A DNA stretch of 64,000 nt from Bog-756 sp963835465 (lineage in GTDB: Bacteria; Actinomycetota; Acidimicrobiia; Acidimicrobiales; RAAP-2), in NCBI GenBank assembly GCA_963835465.1, contig CAWIFR010000002.1:248001-312000 (forward strand), in the 5' to 3' direction. Made by a program: the position numbers and the translations under genes. Below the pieces are notes generated by a model, which saw only the letters and a list, made by a program, of their open reading frames with translations, was not told the origin of the DNA and searched no databases. Below are positions 52,414 to 61,243 of the stretch, piece by piece (the first letter of the stretch is position 1; each line of letters opens with the position of its first letter).

Positions 52414-53608
52414 CACGACGGGGCCGCTGCACGGGATCCGGGTGGTCGACGCGGCCACCCTGGCCGCCGGACCCCTCGTGGCCACGGCCATGGGTGAGTT
52501 CGGGGCTGACGTCATCAAAGTGGAGCAGCCGGGCGTCGGCGATCCCCTTCGCACCTGGGGCGACCGCAAGGACGGGATCGGCCTGGTCTGGAAATCCATG
52601 AGCCGGAACAAGCGCTGCGTGACCTTGGACCTGCGCCAGGAGGACGGCCAGGACCTCTTCCACCGACTGCTCGACGAGAGCGACGTGCTGGTGATCAACA
52701 ATCGCCCGAGTGCCATGGCCCGCTGGGGGATCGCCTACGAATCGGTGCACGAGCTCCATCCTGAGCTGGTGATGCTCCATGTGAGCGGCTACGGACGTGG
52801 GGGCCCGAAGAGCGACCGGCCCGGGTTCGGGACCCTGGCCGAGGCCATGAGCGGCTTCGCCCACCTGACCGGGCTGCCGGAGGGACCGCCGACCCTGCCG
52901 CCGTTCATGCTGGCCGACGGCGTGGCCGCCCTGGCCGGCACGTACGCGGTGATGATGGCGCTCTACCACCGGGACGTGCACGGGGGTGGCGGTCAGCTGG
53001 TCGACATCAACCTCATCGAGCCGCTGGCCCGACTCATCGAATCGGCCACACTGGCCTACGACCAACTGGGCGTGATCACCGGGCGGGTGGGCAACCGGTT
53101 CGACGCCAGCGCCCCGCGCAACGCCTACCGCACGTCCGACGGCAAGTGGCTGGCCCTTTCGAGCGCCTCGCCCAACATCGCCGTCCGTGTGTATCGGGCC
53201 ATCGACCGCCCTGACCTGGCCGACAACCCCGACTACGTGGAGCCGCTCGCCCGCCAGCAACGTGCCGGAGAGATCGACCGTTTGGTGGCCGACTGGGTGG
53301 CCGACCGCACATTGGCCGAGGCCATGGCCACGTTCGAGGCGGCCTCGGTCGCCGCTGCACCCATCTACGACGCCGAGCAGCTCCTGGGCGACGAGCACCT
53401 GCGGGCCCGGGGCACCTTCGTCGCCATGGACGACCCTGATCTCGGCGCCATGCGCGTGCAGGCACCGGTGGCCGTCCTGACCGAGACGCCCGGGCGGGTC
53501 ACCCACCTCGGCCGCCATCTGGGTGCCGACACCGAGACCGTCTTCGGCGACCTTCTCGGTGTGGGCCCCGACCGCTTGGCCGCCCTTCGGGCGTCCGGCG
53601 TCATCTGA
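52406..53608 (+). CDS. CaiB/BaiF-family (class III) CoA-transferase
   Basis: A 400-residue family III CoA-transferase: LHGIRVVDAATLAAGPLVATAMGEFGADVIKVEQPGVGDPLR, then RNKRCVTLDLRQEDGQ, LHVSGYGRGGP and the helix RPGFGTLAEAMSGFAHLTG. In characterised members an Asp after RP(A/G)(F/Y) is the covalent nucleophile; here that position appears to be Gly (GFGT), seen in some uncharacterised relatives. Expected role is to activate the pathway acid by moving CoA from a donor acyl-CoA. ATG 52406 overlaps the monooxygenase end by 8 bp; the CitE-like gene follows after 22 bp. Confidence 0.84.
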   Translation: MTDTTGPLHGIRVVDAATLAAGPLVATAMGEFGADVIKVEQPGVGDPLRTWGDRKDGIGLVWKSMSRNKRCVTLDLRQEDGQDLFHRLLDESDVLVINNRPSAMARWGIAYESVHELHPELVMLHVSGYGRGGPKSDRPGFGTLAEAMSGFAHLTGLPEGPPTLPPFMLADGVAALAGTYAVMMALYHRDVHGGGGQLVDINLIEPLARLIESATLAYDQLGVITGRVGNRFDASAPRNAYRTSDGKWLALSSASPNIAVRVYRAIDRPDLADNPDYVEPLARQQRAGEIDRLVADWVADRTLAEAMATFEAASVAAAPIYDAEQLLGDEHLRARGTFVAMDDPDLGAMRVQAPVAVLTETPGRVTHLGRHLGADTETVFGDLLGVGPDRLAALRASGVI

Positions 53609-53630
53609 CCGCGTCGATCAGGAGGAAGCC

Positions 53631-54554
53631 GTGCGAGAACCCCGTGCCCGACGATCCGAGCTGGCCACCCCGGCGAGCAGCGAGCGGATGTGCGAGAAGG
53701 CGGCCCGCTCCGGTGCCGACCTCGTCTTCTTGGATCTGGAAGACGCCTGCGCACCGGTGGCCAAGGAGGCGGCCCGGGGCACGGCGGTGGCCGCCCTTAC
53801 CGATCTCGACTGGGGCCACACGGTCCGGGCCGTCAGGGTGAACGGCCTCGATACGCCGTGGTGTCACGGCGACATCATCGAAGTGGTCACCGGTGCCCGC
53901 GAGGCCCTGGATGTGCTGATCGTGCCCAAGGCCCGCTCGGCGCGGGATGTTTGGTGGGTGGACGTGCTGCTCACCCAACTCGAGACCAAGCTGAGCCTGA
54001 CCAAGCGCATCGGGATCGAGGTCCTGATCGAGGAGGCCGAGGGTTTGTCCAACGCCCCGGCCATCGCCCGAGCCAGCGACCGGCTCGAGGCCATCATCTT
54101 CGGCGCCGGCGACCTGTCGGCGTCGCTGCGGGCCCGGGTGGACGGAAACTTCGACCCGATCAGTGAGTACCCCGGCGATTTCTGGCACTTCGCCCGGGTG
54201 CAGGTGTTGGCCGCGGCGCGTGGCGCCGGCATCGATGCCATCGACGCCCCCCATCCGGCCTACCGGGACCCCGAAGGGTTCCGGCGATCGGCGGTCCACG
54301 CCAGCTTGCTGGGATTCGACGGGAAGTGGGCGATCCACCCCGACCAGATCGCCATCGCCCACGAGGTGTTCGCTCCCACTGCCCGCGAGGTCGAGGAGGC
54401 TCGATTCTCTATCGAGACGTACCGGATGGCGGAGGCCGACGGTGTGGGGGCCATCGGCCGGGACGGGAAGCTGGTCGACGCCGCCCACATGCGGCTGGCC
54501 GAGAATGTCTTGTACAAGGCCGCGCTGTCCGATGGGGGCGGTCCGGACTCATGA
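53631..54554 (+). CDS. CitE/HpcH-family acyl-CoA lyase (aldolase), first copy
   Basis: A 307-residue TIM-barrel lyase of the CitE/malyl-CoA-lyase group. It starts at GTG 53631 with GGAGGA upstream. Motifs: FLDLEDACAPVAKEAAR (metal and CoA side), VRVNGLDTPWCHGDI, VLIVPKARSA, IGIEVLIEEAEGLSNAP (catalytic Glu region), IFGAGDLSASL and KWAIHPDQIAIAHEVF. It makes or breaks a carbon-carbon bond next to a CoA thioester, for example in malyl-CoA- or citramalyl-CoA-type cleavage. It overlaps the DapB-like gene by 4 bp. A second family member is at 60429-61243. Confidence 0.85.
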   Translation: MREPRARRSELATPASSERMCEKAARSGADLVFLDLEDACAPVAKEAARGTAVAALTDLDWGHTVRAVRVNGLDTPWCHGDIIEVVTGAREALDVLIVPKARSARDVWWVDVLLTQLETKLSLTKRIGIEVLIEEAEGLSNAPAIARASDRLEAIIFGAGDLSASLRARVDGNFDPISEYPGDFWHFARVQVLAAARGAGIDAIDAPHPAYRDPEGFRRSAVHASLLGFDGKWAIHPDQIAIAHEVFAPTAREVEEARFSIETYRMAEADGVGAIGRDGKLVDAAHMRLAENVLYKAALSDGGGPDS

Positions 54555-55645
54555 CCGAAGGGGTCGACGCCATGGGTGACGATGGAAGGAAGACGTACAA
54601 GGTTGTCCAGTGGGCCACCGGGAATATCGGGACCCGCTCCCTGCGGGGGGTGATCGAGCACCCCGACCTGTCACTGGTCGGGCTCTATGTGTACTCGGGG
54701 GACAAGGTCGGCACGGACGCCGGCGAACTGTGCGGTCTCGACCCCACCGGCGTGCTGGCCACCAACGAGATCGAACAGATCATCGGCCTTGGCGCCGATT
54801 GTGTGCTGTACATGCCCCGGGCCGGAGACATCGACGATGTGTGTCGGCTGTTGGCATCCGGGGCCAACATCGTCACCACCCGGGGCGAGTTCCATCATCC
54901 GGCCGGCATGGACCCGGAAATCCGGGAGCGGGTCGAGGCCGCGTGCCGGGAAGGTGGCGCCTCGATTCACAGTACCGGCAGCAGCCCGGGCTTCATCTCC
55001 GAGGCCGTCCCCTTGGTCCTGAGCTCGATCCAGCGAGAGCTCGAGAGCCTGGTCATCGAGGAGTTCGCCGACCTGTCCAAGCGGGACTCGCCCGAACTCC
55101 TCTTCGACCTGATGGGTTTCGGTGCCGATCCGGCCGCCTTCGACCCTGGTCGCTGGTCGCACGGCGCGGCGAGCTTCGGGCCGTCCCTGCGGCTGGTGGC
55201 CGATGCGCTCGGGCTCCCGCTCGACGCCATCGAGGCGACCGGCGAGGTCGCTGTGGCCCGGGAGACCACAGAGATCGCCGCCGGCCGGCTGGAGGCCGGC
55301 ACCGTGGCCGCCCAGCGTATGCGGGTGACGGGCATACGGTCCGGACGTCCGCTCCTCACCTTCATGGCCAACTGGTACTGCTGCTCCGACGTCGAACCGG
55401 CCTGGGACCTCGGAGCGACGGGCTGGCGACTCACCGTGTCCGGCGACGCTCCCCTGAACATCGAGATGCGCTTCGCGGTGCCGCTCGAGGAGATGGCGGC
55501 CTACTCGCCCGGCTACACGGCCAACCGCGCCGTGAACGCCGTCTCGGTGGTGTGTGGGGCGACGCCGGGTATCCGCACCTCCGTCGACCTGCCCCAGATC
55601 ATCGGAACCCTGAGGGATCCGGTGGCGACCCCGGGGACGGCATGA
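54551..55645 (+). CDS. Dihydrodipicolinate-reductase-like NAD(P)-dependent oxidoreductase
   Basis: A 364-residue protein with an N-terminal Rossmann fold of the DapB-N type: YKVVQWATGNIGTRSLRGVIEHPDLSLVGLYVYSGDKVGTDAGELCG, then GADCVLYMPRAGDIDDVCRLLASGANIVTTRGEFHHP and a C-terminal alpha/beta domain. This is the actinobacterial branch named dihydrodipicolinate reductase but distinct from lysine biosynthesis; a related type is 2,4-diaminopentanoate dehydrogenase. Position between a CoA lyase and an aldolase-like thiolase suggests it reduces or oxidises a carbonyl or amine of the pathway. ATG 54551 overlaps the CitE-like stop. Confidence 0.8.
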   Translation: MTEGVDAMGDDGRKTYKVVQWATGNIGTRSLRGVIEHPDLSLVGLYVYSGDKVGTDAGELCGLDPTGVLATNEIEQIIGLGADCVLYMPRAGDIDDVCRLLASGANIVTTRGEFHHPAGMDPEIRERVEAACREGGASIHSTGSSPGFISEAVPLVLSSIQRELESLVIEEFADLSKRDSPELLFDLMGFGADPAAFDPGRWSHGAASFGPSLRLVADALGLPLDAIEATGEVAVARETTEIAAGRLEAGTVAAQRMRVTGIRSGRPLLTFMANWYCCSDVEPAWDLGATGWRLTVSGDAPLNIEMRFAVPLEEMAAYSPGYTANRAVNAVSVVCGATPGIRTSVDLPQIIGTLRDPVATPGTA

Positions 55646-55702
55646 GGCCGGGGCATTGGCGGCGAGGGGACTGGGGACTGTGACGGCAACGCCGGGGCGC
55701 CG

Positions 55703-57328
55703 GTGAGGCCGCTGCCCGAGCTGACGCCGGCCACCGAGTGGTTCTGGACCTCGGGGGCCGACGGTCAGCTGCGGGTGCAGGGTTGTATGGAGTGCTCGTC
55801 ACTGGTCCACCCACCCGTGCCCATCTGCCCGGTGTGCCGCAGCCGGGCGTGGGAGCCGAGGGTCGTGTCCGGTCTGGCCACGGTGATCGGGTTCACCGTC
55901 AACCGGCACCAGTGGCACCCGGACTTCCCCCCGCCCTACGCGCTGGCCGTGGTGGCGCTGGACGAGGACCCGGGGGTTCGGCTCACCACCACCATCGTGG
56001 GATGCGAGCCGTCCGAGGTGGCCATCGGCCAGGAGGTGTCCGTCCGCTTCGAGCAACACGACGATGTGTGGCTGCCGGTCTTCGCCCCGACCGGGCTGCG
56101 CCGATCCGACGATCCTGTGGCCGAACCCGAGCGGCTCCGTCCGAGGAGACCACTGCACGAAGAACGGTTCGAGCACCGCTCGGTGCTCACCGGTGTGGGC
56201 CGGTCGGCCCTCGGGCGACGGCTGATGGTCGATCCGCTCTCGCTGACCATCGACGCCTGCCTGGAGGCTGTCACCGATGCCGGACTGGAGTTGGCTGACA
56301 TCGACGGGCTCTCCACCTATCCGGGCGTGGCCGGCATGGGAATGAGCGAGGGAGGGGTGACTGCGGTCGAGGAGGCCCTGCGGCTCCATCCCACGTGGAT
56401 CAACGGGGGTGGCGAACTGCCCGGTCCCGGGGGAGCGGTGGTGGCCGCCATGTTGGCCGTGGCGTCGGGGCTCTGCCGACACGTCCTGTGCTTCCGCACC
56501 GTCTGGGAGTCGACCTTCTCCGCCCTGCGCCTGGGCGGCCCCGCCGGGCCCCGCTCGTCGGGTCCGTCAGCCTGGCGCGCTCCCTTCGGAGCCTTGTCCG
56601 CCGCCAACTGGATCGCCATGAACGCGCAGCAGTACCTGCATCGCTACGGTGCCCCTCGGGAGATGCTCGGCTTGATCGCCCTCAATGGGCGGGCCAACGC
56701 GGCCCGCAACCCGGCTGCCATCTACCGGGACCCGATGACCATGGACGAGTATCTCTCGGCACGACCGATCACCACCCCCTTCGGCCTCTACGACTGCGAT
56801 GTGCCCTGTGACGGCTCGATCGCCGTCGTGGTGTCCGACGCGTCCACCGCGGCCGACCGCCCCCGGCCGGCCGTTCGGATCGAGGCGGTGGGCACGCAGA
56901 TCCTCGAGCGTGTCTCCTGGGACCAGGGCACGATCACCCACGAGCCGCAGGTGCTGGGCCAGGCCGCCCATCTCTGGTCTCGGAGTTCCCTGCTGCCCGG
57001 CGATGTCGACCTGGCCCTGCTCTACGACGGCTTCACTTTCAACGCCATCTCGTGGATCGAGGCACTCGGCTTCTGCGACTTCGGGGAGGCCTACGACTGG
57101 CTGGACGGCGGTCGGCGCATTGCCCTCGATGGCCAGTTGCCGGTCAATCCTCACGGGGGGCAGCTCTCCGAAGGGCGGACCCACGGCTTCGGCTTCCTCT
57201 ACGAGGCCATCCAACAGCTGCGCCACGACGCAGGAGCCCGGCAGGTGCCCGAGGCGGAAACCGCGGTGGTCACCTCGGGTGGCGGCGTGCCGTCAGGCGT
57301 ACTGCTGTTGCAGCGACTCGACCACTGA
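55703..57328 (+). CDS. DUF35 (Zn-ribbon/OB-fold)-thiolase fusion, Ltp2-like, second copy
   Basis: A 541-residue paralogue of the protein at 17971-19620, starting at GTG 55703. The DUF35 part is residues 1-140, with a zinc ribbon (GCMECSSLVHPPVPICPVCRS) and OB fold (ATVIGFTVNRHQWHPDFPPPYALAVVALDEDPGVRLTT). The thiolase part follows (RSVLTGVGRSALGRRLMVDPLSLTIDACLEAV, LYDGFTFNAISWIEALGFCDFGEA). Ltp2-type enzymes cleave the beta-hydroxy-acyl-CoA made by a dehydrogenase and hydratase, giving a ketone and a short acyl-CoA. The two following acyl-CoA dehydrogenases and the MaoC hydratase would make exactly such a substrate. Confidence 0.82.
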   Translation: MRPLPELTPATEWFWTSGADGQLRVQGCMECSSLVHPPVPICPVCRSRAWEPRVVSGLATVIGFTVNRHQWHPDFPPPYALAVVALDEDPGVRLTTTIVGCEPSEVAIGQEVSVRFEQHDDVWLPVFAPTGLRRSDDPVAEPERLRPRRPLHEERFEHRSVLTGVGRSALGRRLMVDPLSLTIDACLEAVTDAGLELADIDGLSTYPGVAGMGMSEGGVTAVEEALRLHPTWINGGGELPGPGGAVVAAMLAVASGLCRHVLCFRTVWESTFSALRLGGPAGPRSSGPSAWRAPFGALSAANWIAMNAQQYLHRYGAPREMLGLIALNGRANAARNPAAIYRDPMTMDEYLSARPITTPFGLYDCDVPCDGSIAVVVSDASTAADRPRPAVRIEAVGTQILERVSWDQGTITHEPQVLGQAAHLWSRSSLLPGDVDLALLYDGFTFNAISWIEALGFCDFGEAYDWLDGGRRIALDGQLPVNPHGGQLSEGRTHGFGFLYEAIQQLRHDAGARQVPEAETAVVTSGGGVPSGVLLLQRLDH

Positions 57329-57492
57329 AGAAGCGGACCGCCGGATCCCACCGCCCTTTGGCACGAAGGATCCTCTCTTTTTCCGGAAGCGGTCCATCCA
57401 CATCGACAAAACATCGTTTTCAGAGTAACTTCGCTGATCGGCGTCGCCGCCGCGTCGCCGCCGAGGCCACCGAGTAGGGGAGTAGGGCAACC

Positions 57493-58629
57493 ATGTTGCT
57501 GGCGCTGAGTTCCGACCAGGAGCTCTTCACGGAGACGACGGCGAAGCTGCTCGACGAGCTGGTCCCTGTCGGCGAGCTACGGCGCCTGCGGGAGGACCCG
57601 GTCGGCTTCGACGCCCAGTACTGGCGTCGGGGTGCTGAACTGGGCTGGACGTCCCTGCTGGTCGGTGAGGAGCACGGCGGCGGATCGATCGGCGACCACG
57701 GCATCGTCGACCTCTCCCTCGTGGCCTTCGAGTTCGGTCGGCACGCCGCCCCCGGGCCGCTGGCCGTGGCCAACGCGGTGGCGGCCACCCTCAGCGAGAC
57801 CGGGCACGGTGTTGACGGGGTCCTCCTCGGGCTGCTGTCGGGAACGTCCCTCGCCACGTGGTGCTTCGGCGAGCCGGTCCCGGGCGATCGGCTCGGGACT
57901 GTCGCCCTCGACATCCGCGTGGAGGGCGACGAGGTGGTGCTCAACGGGGTGAAGCGCCCGGTCGAGTCGGCTGCGGTCGCCGACCACCTGCTGGTCACCG
58001 GGCGCACCGGGGAGGGCCTCACCCAGGTACTCGTGCCCGCAGGCACGAAGGGGGTGACGGTGACCCCAATGGAGTCGGTCGACATGACCCGTCGCTTCTC
58101 CGTGGTCACCTTCGAGGAGGTCCGGCTGCCCAGTACCTGCGTCGTCGGGGACATCGGCTCGGCCGACACCCAGGTCGCCCGCCAGCTCGAGTGGGCCCTG
58201 GTCGTGGCCTGTGCCGAGTCGGTCGGGGCCATGCAGACCGCCTTCGAGATGACCGTCGAGTGGGCCTTCGACCGGTACTCCTTCGGTCGGCCCCTCGCCT
58301 CCTACCAGGAGCTGAAGCACCGGTTCGCCGACATGAAGACCTGGCTGGAGGCCAGCCACGCCATCGCCGACGCGGCCACCTCGGCGGTCGCCGAGGGGTC
58401 GCCCGATGCGCCCGATCTGCTGAGCACGGCCAAGGCCTTCATCGGCGACTACGGCAGCGAGCTCCTCCAGGACTGCGTCCAGATCCACGGTGGGATCGGG
58501 GTCACCTTCGAGCACGACCTCCACCTCTACCTCCGCCGCCACACCCTCGACCGGGCCATGTTCGGCACCCCGGCCGACCACCGCCAGCGCCTCTGCGCCA
58601 TCGTCGAGAGTCAGGAGGCCGTGGCGTGA
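57493..58629 (+). CDS. Acyl-CoA dehydrogenase subunit, first of a pair
   Basis: A 378-residue acyl-CoA dehydrogenase-fold protein: LFTETTAKLLDELVPVGELRRL at the N-terminus, LVGEEHGGGSIGDHGIVDLSL, ALVVACAESVGAMQTAFEMTVEWAFDRYSFGRPLASYQELKHRFADM (FAD-facing helix) and QIHGGIGVTFEHDLHLYLRR near the C-terminus. It overlaps the next acyl-CoA dehydrogenase gene by 4 bp. Adjacent co-translated dehydrogenase pairs in actinobacterial steroid and terpenoid pathways (ChsE1-ChsE2 style) form alpha2beta2 heterotetramers; this is inferred here. One subunit carries the catalytic base. Confidence 0.87.
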   Translation: MLLALSSDQELFTETTAKLLDELVPVGELRRLREDPVGFDAQYWRRGAELGWTSLLVGEEHGGGSIGDHGIVDLSLVAFEFGRHAAPGPLAVANAVAATLSETGHGVDGVLLGLLSGTSLATWCFGEPVPGDRLGTVALDIRVEGDEVVLNGVKRPVESAAVADHLLVTGRTGEGLTQVLVPAGTKGVTVTPMESVDMTRRFSVVTFEEVRLPSTCVVGDIGSADTQVARQLEWALVVACAESVGAMQTAFEMTVEWAFDRYSFGRPLASYQELKHRFADMKTWLEASHAIADAATSAVAEGSPDAPDLLSTAKAFIGDYGSELLQDCVQIHGGIGVTFEHDLHLYLRRHTLDRAMFGTPADHRQRLCAIVESQEAVA

Positions 58630-59891
58630 GCACCCCGGAGATCGAGGACCTCGAGACCTTCCGGGCCCGGGCCCGGGCCTTCATCCGGTCCACCCTCGCA
58701 CCGATCGACCCGAGCCAGTCGATCGGTCCCCTGCGCAACGAGCGGACCGACGAGGAGGAGCTGGCCGCGGTGGCCCGGGACCGCGAGGTCCAACGCATGC
58801 TGTTCGACGCCGGTCTGGCCGGCATCTGCTTCCCCAAGGCGTACGGCGGACAGGGACTCACCCCTGAGCACCAGCGGGCCTTCAACCATGAGCTGGCCGG
58901 CTTCGAGTACCCGTCCCGGCTCCAGGCCCCCACCCTCTCGCCCTGTGCCGCCGTCCTGCTCGACTTCGGGACCGAGGAGCAGAAGCTGGCCCACATTCCG
59001 GCCATCTTGAAGGGCGAGGAGATCTGGATGCAGTTCCTGTCCGAGCCCAGCGGCGGCTCCGACGTGGCCGGGGCCCTGACCAGTGCGGTCAGAGACGGCG
59101 AGGAGTGGGTGCTCAACGGCTCGAAGATCTGGACGACGGGAGCCTGGTGGTCGGACTGGGGCCTCTGCCTGGCCCGGACCAACTGGGACGTCCCCAAGCA
59201 CCGGGGGCTCACGGTGTTCATCCTGCCCATCCGCCAGCCGGGCCTCGACGTCCACCGCATCGAGATGCTCAACGGGTCCAAGGAGTTCTGCCAGGAGTTC
59301 CTGACCGACGTGCGGGTGCCCGACTCCGACCGGGTCGGAGACGTCGACGACGGCTGGACCGTCGGCACCCGGTGGATGTTCCACGAGCGCATGCTGACCA
59401 ACTCGCCGCTGGTCACCGTGCCGGCGGGCATGACCCATGGCGGGCGGCAGCACGCCCATGATCGAGATGGCCAGGGACGCGGGCCGCCTGGACGACCCGC
59501 TACGTGCGCGACCTGGTCGGCGAGGCCCACATGCTCGAGGTCGTCGACCGCGAGCTCCGGCGGCGCATCGGCGAGGGGATCGCCACGGGCGCCATGCCCG
59601 ACCAGTCGGCGGCCATCGGCCGCCTGTTCAATGGCGTCACCACGGCCCGGATGCGGAGTATCGCCTTCGAGATCGCCGGGGCAGCCGGTGCCGCCTGGAC
59701 CGGGACGACGGCGAACTGGCCTTCGCCGGGTCGGACTTCCTCATGCGTCAGGTGTCCTGCATCGGGGGCGGCACCACCGAGATGGCCCGCAACGTGATCA
59801 GCGAGCGGGTCCTCGGCATGCCCCGGGAGCGCTCCTGGACCGGGACGTGGCCTTCCGCGACGTGCCCCGCAGCGCATCATCCCGGCCGTGA
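58626..59891 (+). CDS. Acyl-CoA dehydrogenase subunit, second of a pair (frameshifted as written)
   Basis: A protein of about 420 residues starting at GTG 58626, overlapping the first subunit stop. Clear segments: FPKAYGGQGLTPEHQRAFNHELAG, IWMQFLSEPSGGSDVAGALTSAV, WVLNGSKIWTTGAWWSDWGLCLAR, YVRDLVGEAHMLEVVDRELRRRIG, and SCIGGGTTEMARNVISERVLGMPRE at the C-terminus. Frame changes near 59441 and 59500 look like extra bases; near 59700 and 59835 one base seems missing. Net zero agrees with a length divisible by three. Partner of the preceding protein in a heteromeric dehydrogenase. Confidence 0.82.
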   Translation: MSTPEIEDLETFRARARAFIRSTLAPIDPSQSIGPLRNERTDEEELAAVARDREVQRMLFDAGLAGICFPKAYGGQGLTPEHQRAFNHELAGFEYPSRLQAPTLSPCAAVLLDFGTEEQKLAHIPAILKGEEIWMQFLSEPSGGSDVAGALTSAVRDGEEWVLNGSKIWTTGAWWSDWGLCLARTNWDVPKHRGLTVFILPIRQPGLDVHRIEMLNGSKEFCQEFLTDVRVPDSDRVGDVDDGWTVGTRWMFHERMLTNSPLVTVPAGMTHGGRQHAHDRDGQGRGPPGRPATCATWSARPTCSRSSTASSGGASARGSPRAPCPTSRRPSAACSMASPRPGCGVSPSRSPGQPVPPGPGRRRTGLRRVGLPHASGVLHRGRHHRDGPQRDQRAGPRHAPGALLDRDVAFRDVPRSASSRP

Positions 59892-59962
59892 GTCGACTCC
59901 CAGCACCCGGTCGGGGTGACCGCCGACTGACCGTCCCACGCCCACTACCACTGGAGAGTGCC

Positions 59963-60432
59963 ATGCCTACATCGAGGCCGACCATGGGCCGCTGGTTCGA
60001 GGAGCTGACGCCCGGGCTGGTCATCGACCATGCCGTGACCCGCACCATCACCGAGGCCGACAACACGCTGTTCTCCGTGCTGACCATGAACGCCCAGCCC
60101 CTCCATCTCGACGAGTCGTTCGCCGCCACCACCGAGTTCGGCACCCGCCTCGTCAACAGCCTGTTCACCCTGTCGCTCCTCATCGGGCTGTCGGTGTTCG
60201 AGACCACGCTGGGCACCACGGTGGCCAATCTCGGGTTCGAGGAGATCGCCTTCCCCGCTCCGGTGATCCCGGGCGACACCATCCATGCCCAGACTGAGGT
60301 GGTGTCGCCCGGCCGTCGGCGTCCCGGCCCGGCCAGGGGATCGTGGTCTTCGAGCACCGGGCGTTCAATCAGCGGGACGAACTCGTGGCCCGTTGCCGTC
60401 GTTCCGCCCTCATGTCCCGTCGACCGGCGTGA
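59963..60432 (+). CDS. MaoC-family (R)-enoyl-CoA hydratase/dehydratase (one frameshift)
   Basis: A hot-dog-fold MaoC-like hydratase of about 156 residues. GRWFEELTPGLVIDHAVTRTITEADNTLFSVLTMNAQPLHLDESFA includes the hydratase-2 motif with the Asp (TEADN) and His (QPLHLDESF) catalytic pair. LGTTVANLGFEEIAFPAPVIPGDTIHAQTEVV follows. One base seems missing near 60310; the repaired frame continues GQGIVVFEHRAFNQRDELVARCRRSALM to a stop overlapping the next gene, and the length remainder of 2 agrees. It hydrates the enoyl-CoA made by the dehydrogenase pair. Confidence 0.82.
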
Positions 60433-61243
60433 CCACCCGCTGGCGGAGTGTGCTGTTTGTCCCGGCCAACCGCCCGGACCTGGCCGCCAAGGCACCCCGC
60501 TCTAGACCCGACCTCGTCGTGCTCGACCTCGAGGACGCGGTACCGCCTGCGGCCAAGGACGAGGCCCGCGCGCTCCTCCCCGAGGTGGTCTCGGCCCTGC
60601 AGGGTGTCGTCGCCGTGACCGTGCGGGTCAATCCGCCGGGTACCCCCTGGTTCGCCGCTGACACCGCCGCCCTGCCCGAAGGGGTGGAGGCGGTCGTGGT
60701 GCCCAAAGTCGACTCGGTGCCCACGCTGGCCGACGTGGCCACGGCCGTCGGCGGTCGCCCTGTGGTCGCCGGCATCGAGACGGTGCGGGGGGTGGCCGAC
60801 GCCCGTGAGCTGCTCCGGGCCCCCGTCGTCGCCTGCTACTTCGGGGCCGAGGACTACGTGGCCGACCTCGGCGGGGTGCGCACCGAGGGCAACGCCGAGG
60901 TGGCCACGCCCGCTCGTGGGTGGCCATGGCGGCCCGGCTGGCCGGTGTGGTCGCACTGGACATGGTGACGCTTCGTTCGGCGACGACGACGCGCTTCATG
61001 CCGAGGCGGCCGAGGCCCGGGCCCTGGGCTATGCGGGGAAGCTGTGCATCCATCCCGCCCAGGTCACTCTGGCCAACGAGGCGTTCCGTCCCTCGGACGA
61101 GGAGGTGGGATGGGCCCGGCGCCTGCTGGCCGCCTTCGAGGAGGCCGGCGGCGATGACCATCGGGTTCGAGGGTCTGATGGTGGACGAGGTGGTGGCGGC
61201 CCGGGCCCGGGCCATCCTGGCCAGCGCCGGAGCCCACGGATGA
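60429..61243 (+). CDS. CitE/HpcH-family acyl-CoA lyase (aldolase), second copy (frameshifted as written)
   Basis: A CitE-like lyase of about 271 residues starting at GTG 60429, overlapping the MaoC stop by 4 bp: SVLFVPANRPDLAAKAPRSRPDLVVLDLEDAVPPAAKDEARALL, TVRVNPPGTPWFAADTAAL, AVVVPKVDSV, VVAGIETVRGVADARELL and YFGAEDYVADLGGVRTEGN. After about 60910 the frame changes at least twice (near 60915 and 60975) and again near 61155; the repaired end reads LGYAGKLCIHPAQVTLANEAFRPSDEEVGWARRLL and GFEGLMVDEVVAARARAILASAG. CitE-type enzymes split citryl-, malyl- or similar CoA esters. Confidence 0.8.

Noticed and set aside
52253..53518. Minus-strand open frame of 421 codons
   Set aside because: Antisense to the CoA-transferase gene with low-complexity composition; a shadow frame.
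57577..58581. Minus-strand open frame of 334 codons
   Set aside because: Antisense to the acyl-CoA dehydrogenase, with no family resemblance.
57858..59891. Plus-strand frame of 677 codons spanning both acyl-CoA dehydrogenase genes
   Set aside because: Its first 250 codons are an Arg/Gly/Pro-rich shadow of the first gene; only the part from 58626 is real coding sequence.
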